From: DASSQJ01 sp963726295
GTDB lineage: Bacteria > Actinomycetota > Actinomycetes > Actinomycetales > Dermatophilaceae
Reading direction: 5' to 3'
DNA: 64,000 nucleotides
Assembly: GCA_963726295.1 (NCBI GenBank)
Contig: CAVSBW010000002.1
Span: 558,001 to 622,000 of the forward strand
Both the position numbers and the translations under genes were made by a program. Below the pieces are notes generated by a model. It had not been told where the DNA came from and ran no database searches. It saw only the letters and a program-made list of their open reading frames with translations. Shown piece by piece: positions 36,727 to 46,175 of the stretch (position 1 is the stretch's first letter; each line of letters begins with the position of its first letter).

Positions 36727-37122
36727 GTGCCCACGTACGCCTACGCGTGCACCGAGTGCGACCACCGTTTCGAGGTCGTGCAGTCGTTCAGCGACGACTC
36801 CCTCACCGTCTGCCCCGAGTGCGGCGGACGCCTGCGCAAGGTGTTCAACGCCGTCGGCATCGTCTTCAAGGGCGGCGGCTTCTACCGCACCGACTCCCGG
36901 TCGGGCAGCTCGGTGCCCAACGGGACGAGCGGCTCGTCCGGGTCCTCCGACAAGGGGTCGGACTCGTCCTCCTCGTCCGGGGCGGGCGACTCGGGCTCCG
37001 GGTCGTCGGGCTCGTCCGGTCCTTCGGGCTCGTCGGGCTCGTCGGGCTCGTCCGGCTCGTCGTCGGCAAGTTCGTCCACAGGCGCGGCGTCCTCCGGGGC
37101 GTCGTCCACAGCCTCGTCCTGA
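36727..37122 (+). CDS. FmdB family zinc ribbon protein with Ser/Gly-rich tail
   Basis: A 131-residue protein. The N-terminal 50 residues are a zinc ribbon with C8/C11 and C29/C32 (YACTECDH and CPECGG), as in the FmdB regulatory family, followed by IVFKGGGFYRTDSR. The rest is an unusually long, disordered Ser/Gly/Asp tail. The GTG start has AGGAGG five bases before it. FmdB proteins are poorly understood; roles in transcription control have been proposed. Confidence 0.9.
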   Translation: MPTYAYACTECDHRFEVVQSFSDDSLTVCPECGGRLRKVFNAVGIVFKGGGFYRTDSRSGSSVPNGTSGSSGSSDKGSDSSSSSGAGDSGSGSSGSSGPSGSSGSSGSSGSSSASSSTGAASSGASSTASS

Positions 37123-37162
37123 CCCCTCCCTGACCCACGCGACCGGCGCCTAGCGTCGGACG

Positions 37163-37828
37163 GTGGCCACCCTCCGCCGGCCCCTGCCGGGGCTCACCGG
37201 GCCCGGGCGCCGCGCCCGCTGGCGCCGCTCGGTGCTGCGCCGCGCCCTCGCCGCCCTCTGCCTGGCCACGGCCGTGTGGCTCGTCGTGCTCGAGCTCCGC
37301 CCGCCACCGCCGCCTCGGCTCGCGGTCGTCAGCGCGGTCCGTGGCGTGGAGCCCGGTGCCGTGCTCACACCCGCAGACCTCGCCCTGCGGGCCATCGTCG
37401 CCGACGCCGCGCCGCCGGGAGCGATCACCGACGTCGCCGACGCGGCCGGTCGGCGCTCGGCGTCCGCGCTCGCACCCGGTGAGGTGCTCACGCGCACCCG
37501 GCTCGTGCCCGGCTCCCCCGTCGAGGGCCTCCCCGCCGACCGGGTGGCCCTCCACGTCCTGCTGGCCGACCCGCGGACCGCGGACGTCGTGAGGCCCGGA
37601 CAGCGTGTGCTCGTCTTCCCCGGGGCGGGAGGCCCCGCGCTGGCGCGCGCGGCGACGGTGCTGGCCACCGACCCCGTGGATGCCGAGGCCGTGCCGGGTC
37701 TCGGCGGGGAGACCTCCCGCGGCATCCTGCTGGCTCTCTCCGGGACCGAGGCCGAACGGGTCCTTGCTGGGCACGGCGGGCTCGAGGGCCCCGTCGTGGT
37801 GAACCTCGTCGCCGTCGGCGGCACGTGA
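37163..37828 (+). CDS. SAF domain protein, CpaB-like
   Basis: A 221-residue membrane-anchored protein. After a basic N terminus there is one transmembrane helix (LAALCLATAVWLVVLEL, about residues 32-48). An exported SAF domain follows: VVSAVRGVEPGAVLTPADL and ALAPGEVLTRTRLV. CpaB-like SAF proteins help assemble Flp/tad pili, but no tad genes are present here, so the role is open. TAGCGT lies 6 bases before the GTG. Confidence 0.8.
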   Translation: MATLRRPLPGLTGPGRRARWRRSVLRRALAALCLATAVWLVVLELRPPPPPRLAVVSAVRGVEPGAVLTPADLALRAIVADAAPPGAITDVADAAGRRSASALAPGEVLTRTRLVPGSPVEGLPADRVALHVLLADPRTADVVRPGQRVLVFPGAGGPALARAATVLATDPVDAEAVPGLGGETSRGILLALSGTEAERVLAGHGGLEGPVVVNLVAVGGT

Positions 37829-37918
37829 GCCGCTGTCTCACCTGCGTCCATCCGGCGCGCCGGGCAGCGTGGGTAGCCCTACGCTGTCGGCGTCATCCTT
37901 CAGAGAAAAGGGGTCACC

Positions 37919-38287
37919 ATGAAGGGTTTCCGGGACTTCGTGCTGCGCGGCAATCTCATCGAGCTCGCCGTCGCGTTCATCATCGCCGCCGCGTTCGCGG
38001 CCGTCGTCACCGCCTTCACGCAGGTCGTCCTCGAGGCGATCGCCAAGGCGGGGGGCGCGCCGAACTTCGACGAGTGGCAGCCGGGCGGCTTCACGACCGT
38101 CGGGCCCTTCCTCACCGCGGTCGTGTCATTCGTGCTCATCGCCTTCATCGTGTACTTCTTCATCGTGAAGCCGTACACGCGCGCCAAGGCGCGGTACTTC
38201 CCGGACGAGCCCGAGGCCGAAACCGTCGATCCCAACACCGAGCTGCTTCGCGAGATCCGCGACGCCCTCCGCTCCGAGCGCCCCTGA
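37919..38287 (+). CDS. mscL: large-conductance mechanosensitive channel
   Basis: A 122-residue channel that opens under membrane tension to release solutes during hypo-osmotic shock. The N terminus MKGFRDFVLRGNLIELAVAFIIAAAFAAVV is the conserved pore-forming first helix, followed by a short periplasmic loop and the second helix FVLIAFIVYFFIVKP. The cytoplasmic end, LLREIRDALRS, is the bundle helix. AAAAGGGG lies 6 bases before the ATG. Confidence 0.96.
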   Translation: MKGFRDFVLRGNLIELAVAFIIAAAFAAVVTAFTQVVLEAIAKAGGAPNFDEWQPGGFTTVGPFLTAVVSFVLIAFIVYFFIVKPYTRAKARYFPDEPEAETVDPNTELLREIRDALRSERP

Positions 38288-38302
38288 GGACGTCCTCCTG
38301 AG

Positions 38303-38340
38303 GGCGGGGCCGGTGGTCGAGGCGGGCCGCCGGCCCCGCC
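38303..38340. terminator. hairpin between mscL and the convergent operon
   Basis: Perfect 11-base arms, GGCGGGGCCGG at 38303-38313 and CCGGCCCCGCC at 38330-38340, with a 16-base loop, starting 16 bases after the mscL stop. It sits between convergent genes and could end both transcripts. Confidence 0.55.
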
Positions 38341-38427
38341 GGATGCGGACGAGCGCACGGGAGTTGGCCCAGGACCGGTCAGGGACCGGCCAGGACCCTG
38401 ACCGGCTGCGTGGCCACCGACCGAGGG

Positions 38428-38622
38428 TCACTCCCAGTGCGGCGGGCGCTGCTCGCGCAGCCACCGGTCACGGTCGGACCCGCCCGGCGCTGAGTCGTCA
38501 CGCGCGTCCGCGACGTCCGGTGCGTCGTCCGCGTCCGGCTTCGTCCCCGGGCGTACGGCCCGGCGCGGGCGGCGCCGTCGCGGCTCGCGGCCGGCGTCCG
38601 AGGGTGGACGACCCTCAGTCAC
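38428..38622 (-). CDS. 64-residue protein with conserved DRWLREQRPPHWE tail
   Basis: A small, highly charged protein: an Arg-rich middle (REPRRRRPRRAVRP), an acidic stretch (DADDAPDVADARDD), and the C-terminal SDRDRWLREQRPPHWE. That final tryptophan- and proline-containing motif recurs at the C terminus of short actinobacterial proteins, which supports a real gene. The GTG at 38622 overlaps the stop of the upstream helicase gene by 8 bases (GTGACTGA), so it is translationally coupled to it. The function is unknown; a partner of the helicase is a natural hypothesis. Confidence 0.7.
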   Translation of the reverse strand: MTEGRPPSDAGREPRRRRPRRAVRPGTKPDADDAPDVADARDDSAPGGSDRDRWLREQRPPHWE

Positions 38623-41600
38623 CGGGCGCCTCCCGGACGCCGACGGCGTCGAGGATGCGGGCGACGTCCCGCGCCGGGTCCCGGAAGAGGTCGGTGCTCC
38701 ACACCCGCAGGTGCTCCCAGCCGCGGCGCCGCAGCTCCTCCGCACGCAACCGGTCGCGGTCACGGGAGTCACCGGTGGCGACGTAGCACGGGCCGTCGGA
38801 CTCCACCGCGAGCAGCAGGGTGCCCGGCCGCTGCGGGTCCTCGACGGCCAGGTCGACCGGTGTGGGGCCGACCCCCACTCCCTCGTGCACCGTGAGGCCG
38901 TGGTGACGCAGCCGGCGGGCGAGATCGGCGACGAGCACCGAGCGGCACGGCCGCTCGTGTGCGCCGGCCGGCGCCGCGTCCGCCGCCGCGAGCTCGGCGA
39001 GCAGGGAGCGCAACAGCTGTGGCCCGCGCGCCTTCAGCCGGTCGGGGTCGAGGTCGTCCGCGGACAGCGTCGACACCACGGTCATCGACCGACGCGCCCG
39101 GGTGAGTGCCACCGTGAGGTGGCGGTGACCGGCCTCGGTGCCGAGCAGCCCGAAGCGGTGCAGCACACGGCCGTGCGGGGTCTTGCCGAAGCCGACCGCC
39201 ACGAGGACCACGTCACGCTCGAGGCCCTGGGCGAGATCGAGCGGGCGGATGACGAACGGTTCGCGGAAGTCGGCGTCGAAGAAGCGGCGGGTGGGTCCGT
39301 CGGCCTCGGCCAGGGCGGAGCGAAGCGCGGCGTCGAGGTGGTCGGCGTGCGCCCGGTTGAGTGCGACGACGGCAAGCGAGCGACCCGGGCGCCGGCGGGC
39401 GTGGTCGAGGACGAGCTCGACGACCCTGTCGACCTCGGCGTTCGTGGTCTCCACAGCGGCGTCGCCGGTCGACACCGCTCCGTGCCCCTCGACCAGCTCG
39501 AGCCGTGTCACCGGCGAGCGGTCGACGTCGGGCACGGTGACGAGCCCATTGTCGTAGACGTGCTCGGAGACGAACGAGACGAGGCGTCCGTCGCGGGAGC
39601 GGTGGTGCCACTGCAGCGACCGCGTGGGGAGAACCGGCTCGAGGAGCTCGAGCACGGATGCGGGGGGGAACTCGTCGTCGGCACCGGTGCCGGAGGCCGC
39701 GCCTGCGCCGGGACCGGCGACGAACGACGACGGCGGCGACTGCGAGGCATCCCCGACGACGACGACCCGCCCCGCCCGGGTGATGGCTGGCACGGCCTCC
39801 GCCACGGCGAGGGCCGAGGCATCCTCGAGCACGACGACGTCGAAGAGGCGGCCGGCCGGGAGCACGGACGGCACGTCCAGCGCGGCCATCGCCCAGCACG
39901 GGCGGACAGCGGTGAGGAGGTCGGACGTCGAGGCGATGAGCTCGGGCAGCGGCACCGGGCGGACCTGCGCGGCCTCGGAGCGCAGCCAGGTCTCCTGCTG
40001 GGCATGCCGACGGCGGGCCGCCGACAGCCGGCGTGCCACCGAGGCTCGCACCCTGGCCGGGGTGGCGGCGAGCACCGTGGCCTCGGCCCGGGCAAGCTCC
40101 TCGACCCGCTCGCTGAGCACGCGGCCATCGTGCTCGGCCACTCGCAGGTCGGCCCGGCCGATGTGCTCGGCGATGGAGCACCACCAGACCCACTCGACCT
40201 CGGCGGCCACGTCGACGGGCGGCACGCCGCGCGCCCGCAGGTCGTCGGCGAGCGGGCGGAGCCCGCGGTCCCCGAGCGCGTCGAGGGCGGCCCGCTCCTC
40301 GGGGAGGGCGTCGAGGTGCGGTGCGGCGTCGGACAGCGCCCGGACCGACCGGCTCAGCTCCTCGAGGTCGAGCTCCACCAACCGGCGATCGGACCCGCCG
40401 TCATCCGTGCCGGGCAGCCGTTCGTCGAGCCACCGCAGGTCGTCGAGGAGGGCGGTGTGGGCCTCGCGGGCCCGGTCGAGCTCGACCGGGATCTCCGGGC
40501 GACCGCCCGAGCCGGCGAGCTCGCGCCAGGCGTCCCGCTGTTCATGGGCTGAGGCCAGGGCGTCGTGGAGACTCGCGGGAGGTCTCCCGGGCCGCAGCAG
40601 CGCCCGCGCCTGGCGCCGGAGGCGCCAGCGGTCCATCGTCGTCAGCTCCACCCCGGCGTGGCGCCGCTGTGCGGACGACCCGGTGGCCGCGACGAGGTCG
40701 CCGAGCGGGATGTCGAAGACCTCGGGGCCGAAGACCTCGAGCGTGTCGCGGACCTCGCCGACCGTGCGCAGGACGCGCCCCCAGTCGAGGACGGTGGGGT
40801 GACGCGGCAGCTGGATGCCGCGGAAGACCTCGCCGAACGTACTGCCCGCCTCGGCCACCAGCCCACCGGCGAGTCGCTCGACCCGCTCTCGGGCCTCGGC
40901 GACGTCGTCAGGCCCCTCGAGCCGGGCGCCGAACCAGGGATCGTCGGCGCCGTCGCCGTCCCACCGGCTCAGCTCGGCCAGGCGGGTGATCGCCCGAACG
41001 GTAGCGGCCAGCGTCGTCGGGTCCAGCCGGTCGAGCACGTGGTCCGGCAGGCGGATCCGCGACCGTGGGGGTGCCTCGGTGCCTGCGAAGGCCGAGACCG
41101 CCTCCTGCACCTCGTGCAGCGAGACCCTCCACGGGGGCCGTGCCTCGTGCAGCGCCGCCGCCTGCTCGTCGAGCACGGCCACGGCCTCCGCCCGGTGCAC
41201 GACGGCTCGGCCCGCGCCCTGGGGGTCGTCGTCGGGCTCGGCGGTGAGCCGGTCGAGGCCGTCCACCAACTCGCGGACCACCCGGCGACGGTCGTGGCCA
41301 CCGCGCACGTCGAGGACGAGGTCGCCCAGGCCGACGGCGGCCAGGCGGCCGGTGACCGAGTCGAGGGCCTCACGTCCCGGCGCCACGAGGAGCACGCGCA
41401 GCCCGTCGGCCGCGAGGCCCGCGACGAGGTTGGCCACGGTCTGGGTCTTGCCGGTGCCCGGCGCGCCGAGGACCACGAGGTGCGACCCGGCGCGCGCGTC
41501 GGCGACGGCGGCGCGCTGGGCAGCATCCGCGTCGAGGACGAACCGTTCGGCGGCGTCCGATCCCGCTCCACCCCCGGCCGGGGACGGCGTCAGGGACTCA

Positions 41601-42418
41601 CCCGCGAGCACCGCCACGAGGTCGTCGGCAGCGAGGGATGACAGCTCGCGGCCGACGTCGGCGACCAGTGGGGCCTTGAAGTAGGGGAAGGTACCGATGA
41701 CGACGCGCGGCGCCACCGAGAAGTCGGGGACCTCGGCGCAGGCGTCGGCGAGCGCCGCGTAGGTGGGGTAGCCGTCGATGGTGGACCCGGTGAGCGCCAG
41801 CTCCTCCAGCCAGGCCGCGTCGAGCTCGATTCCGTGCGCGGACGACATGTACTGGGCGAGCACCGGGTTGAGCCCGAGCTCGTCCCCCGGCTCGATGACC
41901 CAGTCCGTGCCCAAGGCATCCGCGCGCCGCAGCTCGCAGGAGCGCAGCAGCACGGGGGCGTTGGCCTCCACCGGCTTCGAGCCGTCGGTGGGGCGGCGCA
42001 CCGTCCACGTCGCCATGCCGATGGCGAGGAAGCAGGTGCGGGTGCCGTGGGCCTGTAGCACCTCGTCGCTGGTGCGCGCGATGGCCCGGGCCCGCCGGCG
42101 GGCGTCGTCGAGCGCGGCATTCTCGCGGACCAGGTCGGACAGCCGGACGGTCGTGCCGCCGAGCAGCTGGCCGCGGGCCCCGAGGTGAGCGCGGCCGAGG
42201 TCCAAGGTGCCCGCGCGGTGGTCGTGGAACCAGAGGAGGGTGTTGGGCCCGCCGAGCTCGACGAGGCGACGGTTCCACTCCGCCCGCGCGGCCTTGACCC
42301 GGGCCGAGCGCGGCTCCGGGGCAACAGCGAGACGCGGCCCGTCGCCACGGCCCGCGGCGCCGGCCGCGACATCCGCGTCGCGGGGCCGCTCCTTGCGCGC
42401 CGGCCCGGTCGCAGTCAC
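38615..42418 (-). CDS. SF1 helicase-like ATPase with N-terminal DUF4011-like and C-terminal nuclease-like domains
   Basis: A 1267-residue protein. The N-terminal part (WNRRLVELGGPNTLLWFHD and later ELGLNPVLAQYM) resembles DUF4011 of large actinobacterial helicases. Walker A is APGTGKTQTVANLV at about residue 316. The core is long, with an insertion of several hundred residues. VVLEDASALAVAEA is a Walker B-like motif, VVVGDASQSPPSS is motif III, and TVALTRARRSMTVVS is motif VI. The last about 110 residues (PVDLAVEDPQR, LLAVESDGPCY, RAEELRRRGWEHLRVWSTDLF) look like a PD-(D/E)XK-type endonuclease of the Vsr/DUF559 sort. TAGCCT is 6 bases before the GTG. Its role, repair or phage defence, is not known. 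Confidence 0.87.
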   Translation of the reverse strand: MTATGPARKERPRDADVAAGAAGRGDGPRLAVAPEPRSARVKAARAEWNRRLVELGGPNTLLWFHDHRAGTLDLGRAHLGARGQLLGGTTVRLSDLVRENAALDDARRRARAIARTSDEVLQAHGTRTCFLAIGMATWTVRRPTDGSKPVEANAPVLLRSCELRRADALGTDWVIEPGDELGLNPVLAQYMSSAHGIELDAAWLEELALTGSTIDGYPTYAALADACAEVPDFSVAPRVVIGTFPYFKAPLVADVGRELSSLAADDLVAVLAGESLTPSPAGGGAGSDAAERFVLDADAAQRAAVADARAGSHLVVLGAPGTGKTQTVANLVAGLAADGLRVLLVAPGREALDSVTGRLAAVGLGDLVLDVRGGHDRRRVVRELVDGLDRLTAEPDDDPQGAGRAVVHRAEAVAVLDEQAAALHEARPPWRVSLHEVQEAVSAFAGTEAPPRSRIRLPDHVLDRLDPTTLAATVRAITRLAELSRWDGDGADDPWFGARLEGPDDVAEARERVERLAGGLVAEAGSTFGEVFRGIQLPRHPTVLDWGRVLRTVGEVRDTLEVFGPEVFDIPLGDLVAATGSSAQRRHAGVELTTMDRWRLRRQARALLRPGRPPASLHDALASAHEQRDAWRELAGSGGRPEIPVELDRAREAHTALLDDLRWLDERLPGTDDGGSDRRLVELDLEELSRSVRALSDAAPHLDALPEERAALDALGDRGLRPLADDLRARGVPPVDVAAEVEWVWWCSIAEHIGRADLRVAEHDGRVLSERVEELARAEATVLAATPARVRASVARRLSAARRRHAQQETWLRSEAAQVRPVPLPELIASTSDLLTAVRPCWAMAALDVPSVLPAGRLFDVVVLEDASALAVAEAVPAITRAGRVVVVGDASQSPPSSFVAGPGAGAASGTGADDEFPPASVLELLEPVLPTRSLQWHHRSRDGRLVSFVSEHVYDNGLVTVPDVDRSPVTRLELVEGHGAVSTGDAAVETTNAEVDRVVELVLDHARRRPGRSLAVVALNRAHADHLDAALRSALAEADGPTRRFFDADFREPFVIRPLDLAQGLERDVVLVAVGFGKTPHGRVLHRFGLLGTEAGHRHLTVALTRARRSMTVVSTLSADDLDPDRLKARGPQLLRSLLAELAAADAAPAGAHERPCRSVLVADLARRLRHHGLTVHEGVGVGPTPVDLAVEDPQRPGTLLLAVESDGPCYVATGDSRDRDRLRAEELRRRGWEHLRVWSTDLFRDPARDVARILDAVGVREAPGD

Positions 42419-42517
42419 CTCAGCAGGCTAACAACGCGGTGGCGCGTGCTCCGGGAGGCGCGGCGCCGGGCCGGACCACCGCGGGGGCGCCGGTCTCGAC
42501 GACGCTCCCTCACCCGG

Positions 42518-43804
42518 TCAGGCGACGAGCGTCGCCGCGCGCCGGGCCGCCGGCGTGAGGACCGCGAGCAGGCCGATGAGCAGGGCGAACCCGAGGCCGA
42601 TGAGGGAGAGCACGTGGTACGAGGAACGGTCGAGGACGATACCCGCCACGGCGCCGCCACCCCCCGCAGCGAGACCCATGAGCAGGTCAGACGCGCCCTG
42701 CGCCCCCGGGCGCTCGGCGACGGGGAGGGCGTTCGTCAACATGGTCGACCCCGAGACGAGCGTGCACGACCAGCCCAGGCCGAGGAGGAAGAGACCGGCG
42801 ACGAGCGTGCTCGACTCCCCAGGGGGCGACAGCGACGCGAGCACGGCCGCGGCGGCCAGGACCCCTGAGCCGACAATGGCGACGGCGCGTCCGCCGAAGC
42901 GGTCCACGGCCATCCCCGTCAGGGGCGAGAAGGCGAACATCCCGAGGACGTGGATGCTGATGACGAAGCCGATCACCGTCAGGGCGGCGTCGCCGTGCCG
43001 CATGTGGACCGGCGTCATCACCATCAGGCCCACCATGACGGCGTGCCCAAGGGCGAGGGTGACGATGCCCAGCCGGGCGACGGGCCTCGAGAACGACTGC
43101 CGCAGCCCTCGCCACACCGACCCGTGGGTGGGCTCCCCCGGGTCATCGAGGTCGTCGAGGGCGCGGCGTCGGGACTCCAGCAGCGGGTCGGGGCGGAGCC
43201 GCACCTGGAGCAGAGTGATGGCCAGCGCCACGCCGACGAAGGAGAAGACGAACGGCCCGGTGAGCACCGGGATGCCGAGCGTCCGGGCCACCGGTGCGCC
43301 GGGTCCGACGAGGTTGGGCCCGAGGACGCTGCCGAGGGTCGTGGCCCACACGACGATGCTGATGTCGCGACCGCGCCGGGCGGGCAGCGCCAGGTCGGCT
43401 GCCGCGAAGCGGGTCTGGCTGTTGGCGACGAAGGCGCCACCGAAGAGGAAGCTGGAGACGAGCAGCAGCGCGAAGCTGCCGATGACCCCGGCGACGACCA
43501 GCCCCACGGCACCGAAGGCGGAGAGCACGTAGCCCATGACGAGCCCGGGACGACGTCCGCGGGCGGCCATGACGCGGGCCATCGGGATGGCGATGAGCGC
43601 CGAGCCGAGGACCTGCGCGGTGCCACCGAGGCCGGCGTACTGGACCGAGCCCGAGACCTCCTCGGCCAGCAGTGCGCCCACCGCGGCGCCGGACGAGACA
43701 CCGACCCCGCCCAGCATCTGCGAGCCGACGAGGGTCCACACGACGCGTCGCTGGACGGCGGCACGCTCGGCCGCGACTGCCTCGGGGGGTCGGGTCGTCG
43801 TCAC
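42518..43804 (-). CDS. MFS transporter
   Basis: A 428-residue protein with about twelve hydrophobic segments. Conserved elements include LLAEEVSGSVQYAGLGGTAQVLGSAL early, MARVMAARGRRPGLVMGY as motif A, and AVDRFGGRAVAIVGSGVL as its second-half repeat. It resembles general sugar or drug MFS proteins, and no substrate signature is visible. The GTG start is preceded by CATACT at 6 bases, an imperfect version of the leaderless pattern. It is followed by the helicase gene on the same strand, about 100 bases downstream. Confidence 0.87.
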   Translation of the reverse strand: MTTTRPPEAVAAERAAVQRRVVWTLVGSQMLGGVGVSSGAAVGALLAEEVSGSVQYAGLGGTAQVLGSALIAIPMARVMAARGRRPGLVMGYVLSAFGAVGLVVAGVIGSFALLLVSSFLFGGAFVANSQTRFAAADLALPARRGRDISIVVWATTLGSVLGPNLVGPGAPVARTLGIPVLTGPFVFSFVGVALAITLLQVRLRPDPLLESRRRALDDLDDPGEPTHGSVWRGLRQSFSRPVARLGIVTLALGHAVMVGLMVMTPVHMRHGDAALTVIGFVISIHVLGMFAFSPLTGMAVDRFGGRAVAIVGSGVLAAAAVLASLSPPGESSTLVAGLFLLGLGWSCTLVSGSTMLTNALPVAERPGAQGASDLLMGLAAGGGGAVAGIVLDRSSYHVLSLIGLGFALLIGLLAVLTPAARRAATLVA

Positions 43805-43921
43805 CGGAGCAGTATGACGCCGAGGACCGACGCGCCGGTTGACTGATCACCGCGCCCGGCACGGCAGGGCAGGCGTGCTGCCGTCGGTGTGTAGACGGTT
43901 AGGCTGGTCCGCGGTCTTCCC

Positions 43922-43993
43922 GCCCTCGTAGCTCAGGGGAAGAGCACTTCTCTCCTAAAGAAGGTGTCGCAGGTTCGAATCCTGCCGGGGGCA
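43922..43993 (+). tRNA. tRNA-Arg (anticodon CCT)
   Basis: A 72-base cloverleaf. The acceptor stem is GCCCTCG/CGGGGGC, the anticodon arm CTTCT-CTCCTAA-AGAAG gives CCT, which reads AGG, the T arm is GCAGGTTCGAATCCTGC, and the discriminator is A. CCA is not encoded. It lies at the change from core-like to accessory gene content. Confidence 0.95.
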
Positions 43994-43999
43994 CCCACG

Positions 44000-44023
44000 A
44001 AACCCGCTGTGAACAGCGGGTTT
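44000..44023 (+). terminator. hairpin terminator of tRNA-Arg
   Basis: Exact 11-base arms, AAACCCGCTGT and ACAGCGGGTTT, flank a 2-base centre 6 bases after the tRNA. The right arm ends in TTT, as in an intrinsic terminator. Confidence 0.85.
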
Positions 44024-44200
44024 CCGCGTTTCCTGAGACGCCGCTCGTGGGCCAGGACTGGACAGGAATGCCCATGGATTGGGCACCACCGCACCGAGGT
44101 CCCCGTCCCACACCGGCCACAGTCCGCGACGGCCTCGGAGCCCTGCCGTCGCCTTGACGCGAGCGGCGGGACCTCTGCGAGGTGTCGGTAGCCTTGGGCC

Positions 44201-44683
44201 ATGGCACGCCGCACGGTAGCGGCGATCGCACTTGCCTGGCTGGTCACGATCGCCATCGACTTCGTGATCTTCGGTGGCGTATTCGCCGGCGTTCTGGAGG
44301 GCGCTGACGACCCCGCCGTGCTCGCGCCGCAACAGCTGTTCGTGCGGATTCCCGCCGGGTACGCGTCGTTCCTGCTGGAGGTCGTGCTCCTGCACTGGCT
44401 GCTCCAGGCAAGCCGGCGACCCGGGATCAACGGTGGGCTCGTCACCGGCCTCGCGGCCGGTCTCGTGTTCGCCACCGCCGTGACGCTCGGCGTGTGGTCC
44501 TTCTCGACCGTGCCGGTCAGTGCGCTGGGGCTGTGGTGGCTCACGCTCCTCCTGCAGTTCGCGGGCGCCGGCGTGGTGCTCGGTGCCGCGAACACCCCTC
44601 AGTGGCCGCGCGTCCGCACCTGGGCGATCTGGGGCACAGTGGCCCTGGTCGTCACCGGGGTCGTACTGCAGAACGTCAGGTGA
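44201..44683 (+). CDS. four-helix membrane protein of unknown function
   Basis: A 160-residue protein with four hydrophobic segments: ALAWLVTIAIDFVIFGGVFAG, the stretch around SFLLEVVLLHWLL, GLAAGLVFATAVTLGVW, and the last third. It keeps the first-helix acidic residue common in small actinobacterial membrane proteins. TAGCCT lies 6 bases before the ATG, with no Shine-Dalgarno sequence. No family is recognised. Confidence 0.75.
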   Translation: MARRTVAAIALAWLVTIAIDFVIFGGVFAGVLEGADDPAVLAPQQLFVRIPAGYASFLLEVVLLHWLLQASRRPGINGGLVTGLAAGLVFATAVTLGVWSFSTVPVSALGLWWLTLLLQFAGAGVVLGAANTPQWPRVRTWAIWGTVALVVTGVVLQNVR

Positions 44684-44795
44684 ACGATCCGACGTCGCGT
44701 CCCCGGTTGCCGGTCGACACGCGGCTGACTCGAAAATGGGTCGGTGAGCGGGCAGGCCGAAGGCACCCGGCGTAGCCGGGTGTTGTGAGCCACGC

Positions 44796-45783
44796 TCAGG
44801 CGGTGGGTCGCAGGACGACGGTCTGTCCGGTGAGGTGTTCGAGTTGGCGGATCAGGTCGCGTTGGCGCCTGCGGGGGTTGGCGTGGGATTGGTGATAGTC
44901 GGCGCCGAGGTCGTGGAAGCGGCTTCCGGGGTCGGAGAGCAGGTGCCACAGGATGGTCATCACCGAGTTTCCGACCGCGACCAAGGCCCGCTTCTTCCCC
45001 CGGCGGCGGGCCAGGCGCCGGTAGCGGTCTCCGAGGAAGGTGTGGGTGCGGGCCAGTCCGGCGACGACTTCCCCGAGCGTGGCCGCCAACCACGGGTTGC
45101 CCTTGCCGGTGGAGCCGCCCTTCCTGGTGCCGGCGGACTGCCGGTCGATGGGCGTGAACTTCGCCCACGACACCAGGTGCGCGGCCGTGGGGAAGACGCT
45201 CATGTCCACACCGATCTCGGCGATCAGCTCCTCGGCGGCGCGGGTACCGACCCCGGGAATCTCGTCGAGCCGCTGCACGGTCTCGGCGTAGGGCTCGCAG
45301 TGATGCGCGACGACACTGTCGAGGCTGGCGATCTCACCGGTGAGGGCATCGATGCGCCGCAGCATGGTGGCGCACAACGCGTGGTGGTCATCGAAGTTGC
45401 CGGTCAACGCGTCGTCCAGGCGAGCAAGCTTGGCCCGCATCGGGCCGCGGGCCATCTGCGCCAGCACCGCGGGGTTGCGCTGCCCGGCGACCATCGCGTC
45501 CAGCATCTCCCGCCCGGACACCCCGAGCAGGTCGGTGATCACCGAGTCCAACTTGATCTGAGCGTCCTCGAGGACCTTCTCCAGGCGCGCCTTCTCCCGG
45601 GTGCGTTCCCGCACCAGGGTGCGTCGGTACCGGGTCAGGTCCCGCAGCCGGCGGATCGGCGCGGCGGACCTGCTGTGCCCGCCGCCCGGGGACGCTCTCG
45701 TGCGGGACCCGCACACACGCGACCAGGGCGGCCTTGCCGATGTCGATCGCGCACACCCTCGCGACCACCGGCTCATCAACCAT
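44796..45783 (-). pseudogene. IS110 family transposase remnant with internal deletion
   Basis: The first 30 or so codons from the ATG at 45783 give VARVCAIDIGKAALVACVRVP, the start of the DEDD RuvC-like domain of IS110 transposases. After ESVPGRRAQ the frame changes directly to PIRRLRDLTRYRRTLVRERTREK, which normally lies about 90 residues later. The missing block contains most catalytic residues. The C-terminal transposase_20 part is intact (RLDEIPGVGTRAAEELIAEIG, AHLVSWAKFTP, STGKGNPWLA). The element should be inactive. IS110 elements lack inverted ends and none are seen. Confidence 0.85.
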
Positions 45784-45810
45784 CACCGACACCGTCACCA
45801 CCTCCTGAGG

Positions 45811-46175
45811 ACGACCACCGACGGTGGCCACCTGCAGGAGCGGTATCTATGACGAGGCGGACTCGCGTGCTCGAAGCGACAGTTCAGGGCCTCTGGGGGT
45901 CACGCTCCCCGCGTCAGACTACTTGACGGCCTCACAGACCAAGCAGCGCCGACGTCGGCAGGTGACCACCCCCATTTTCACGCGCGACAGGGCGTGCCGA
46001 CAGGGACAGCGGGGACTACTTGACGATTGTCGATAGGACGCTATGACGCGGGCGACCAACTGCAGCTGGTAGATCGCGTCCTCAGCCTGGTTCGCGCCCG
46101 GTCCAGCCATCACGACGATGGCGTGCTTCAGATGGACGTTGCCGTTGGCGCCATCGAATCGGTGTTCATGACCCT
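45811..46175. other. 365-base gap between IS110 and the DUF1254 remnant
   Basis: No gene is supported. Short open frames on both strands show no family resemblance, and the region is less GC-biased than the core. It is probably decayed sequence flanking the IS110 insertion. Confidence 0.4.

Noticed and set aside
43922..43993. tRNA-Arg as a proven integration site
   Set aside because: No direct repeat of the tRNA 3' end and no integrase gene are in the window; kept only as a hypothesis.
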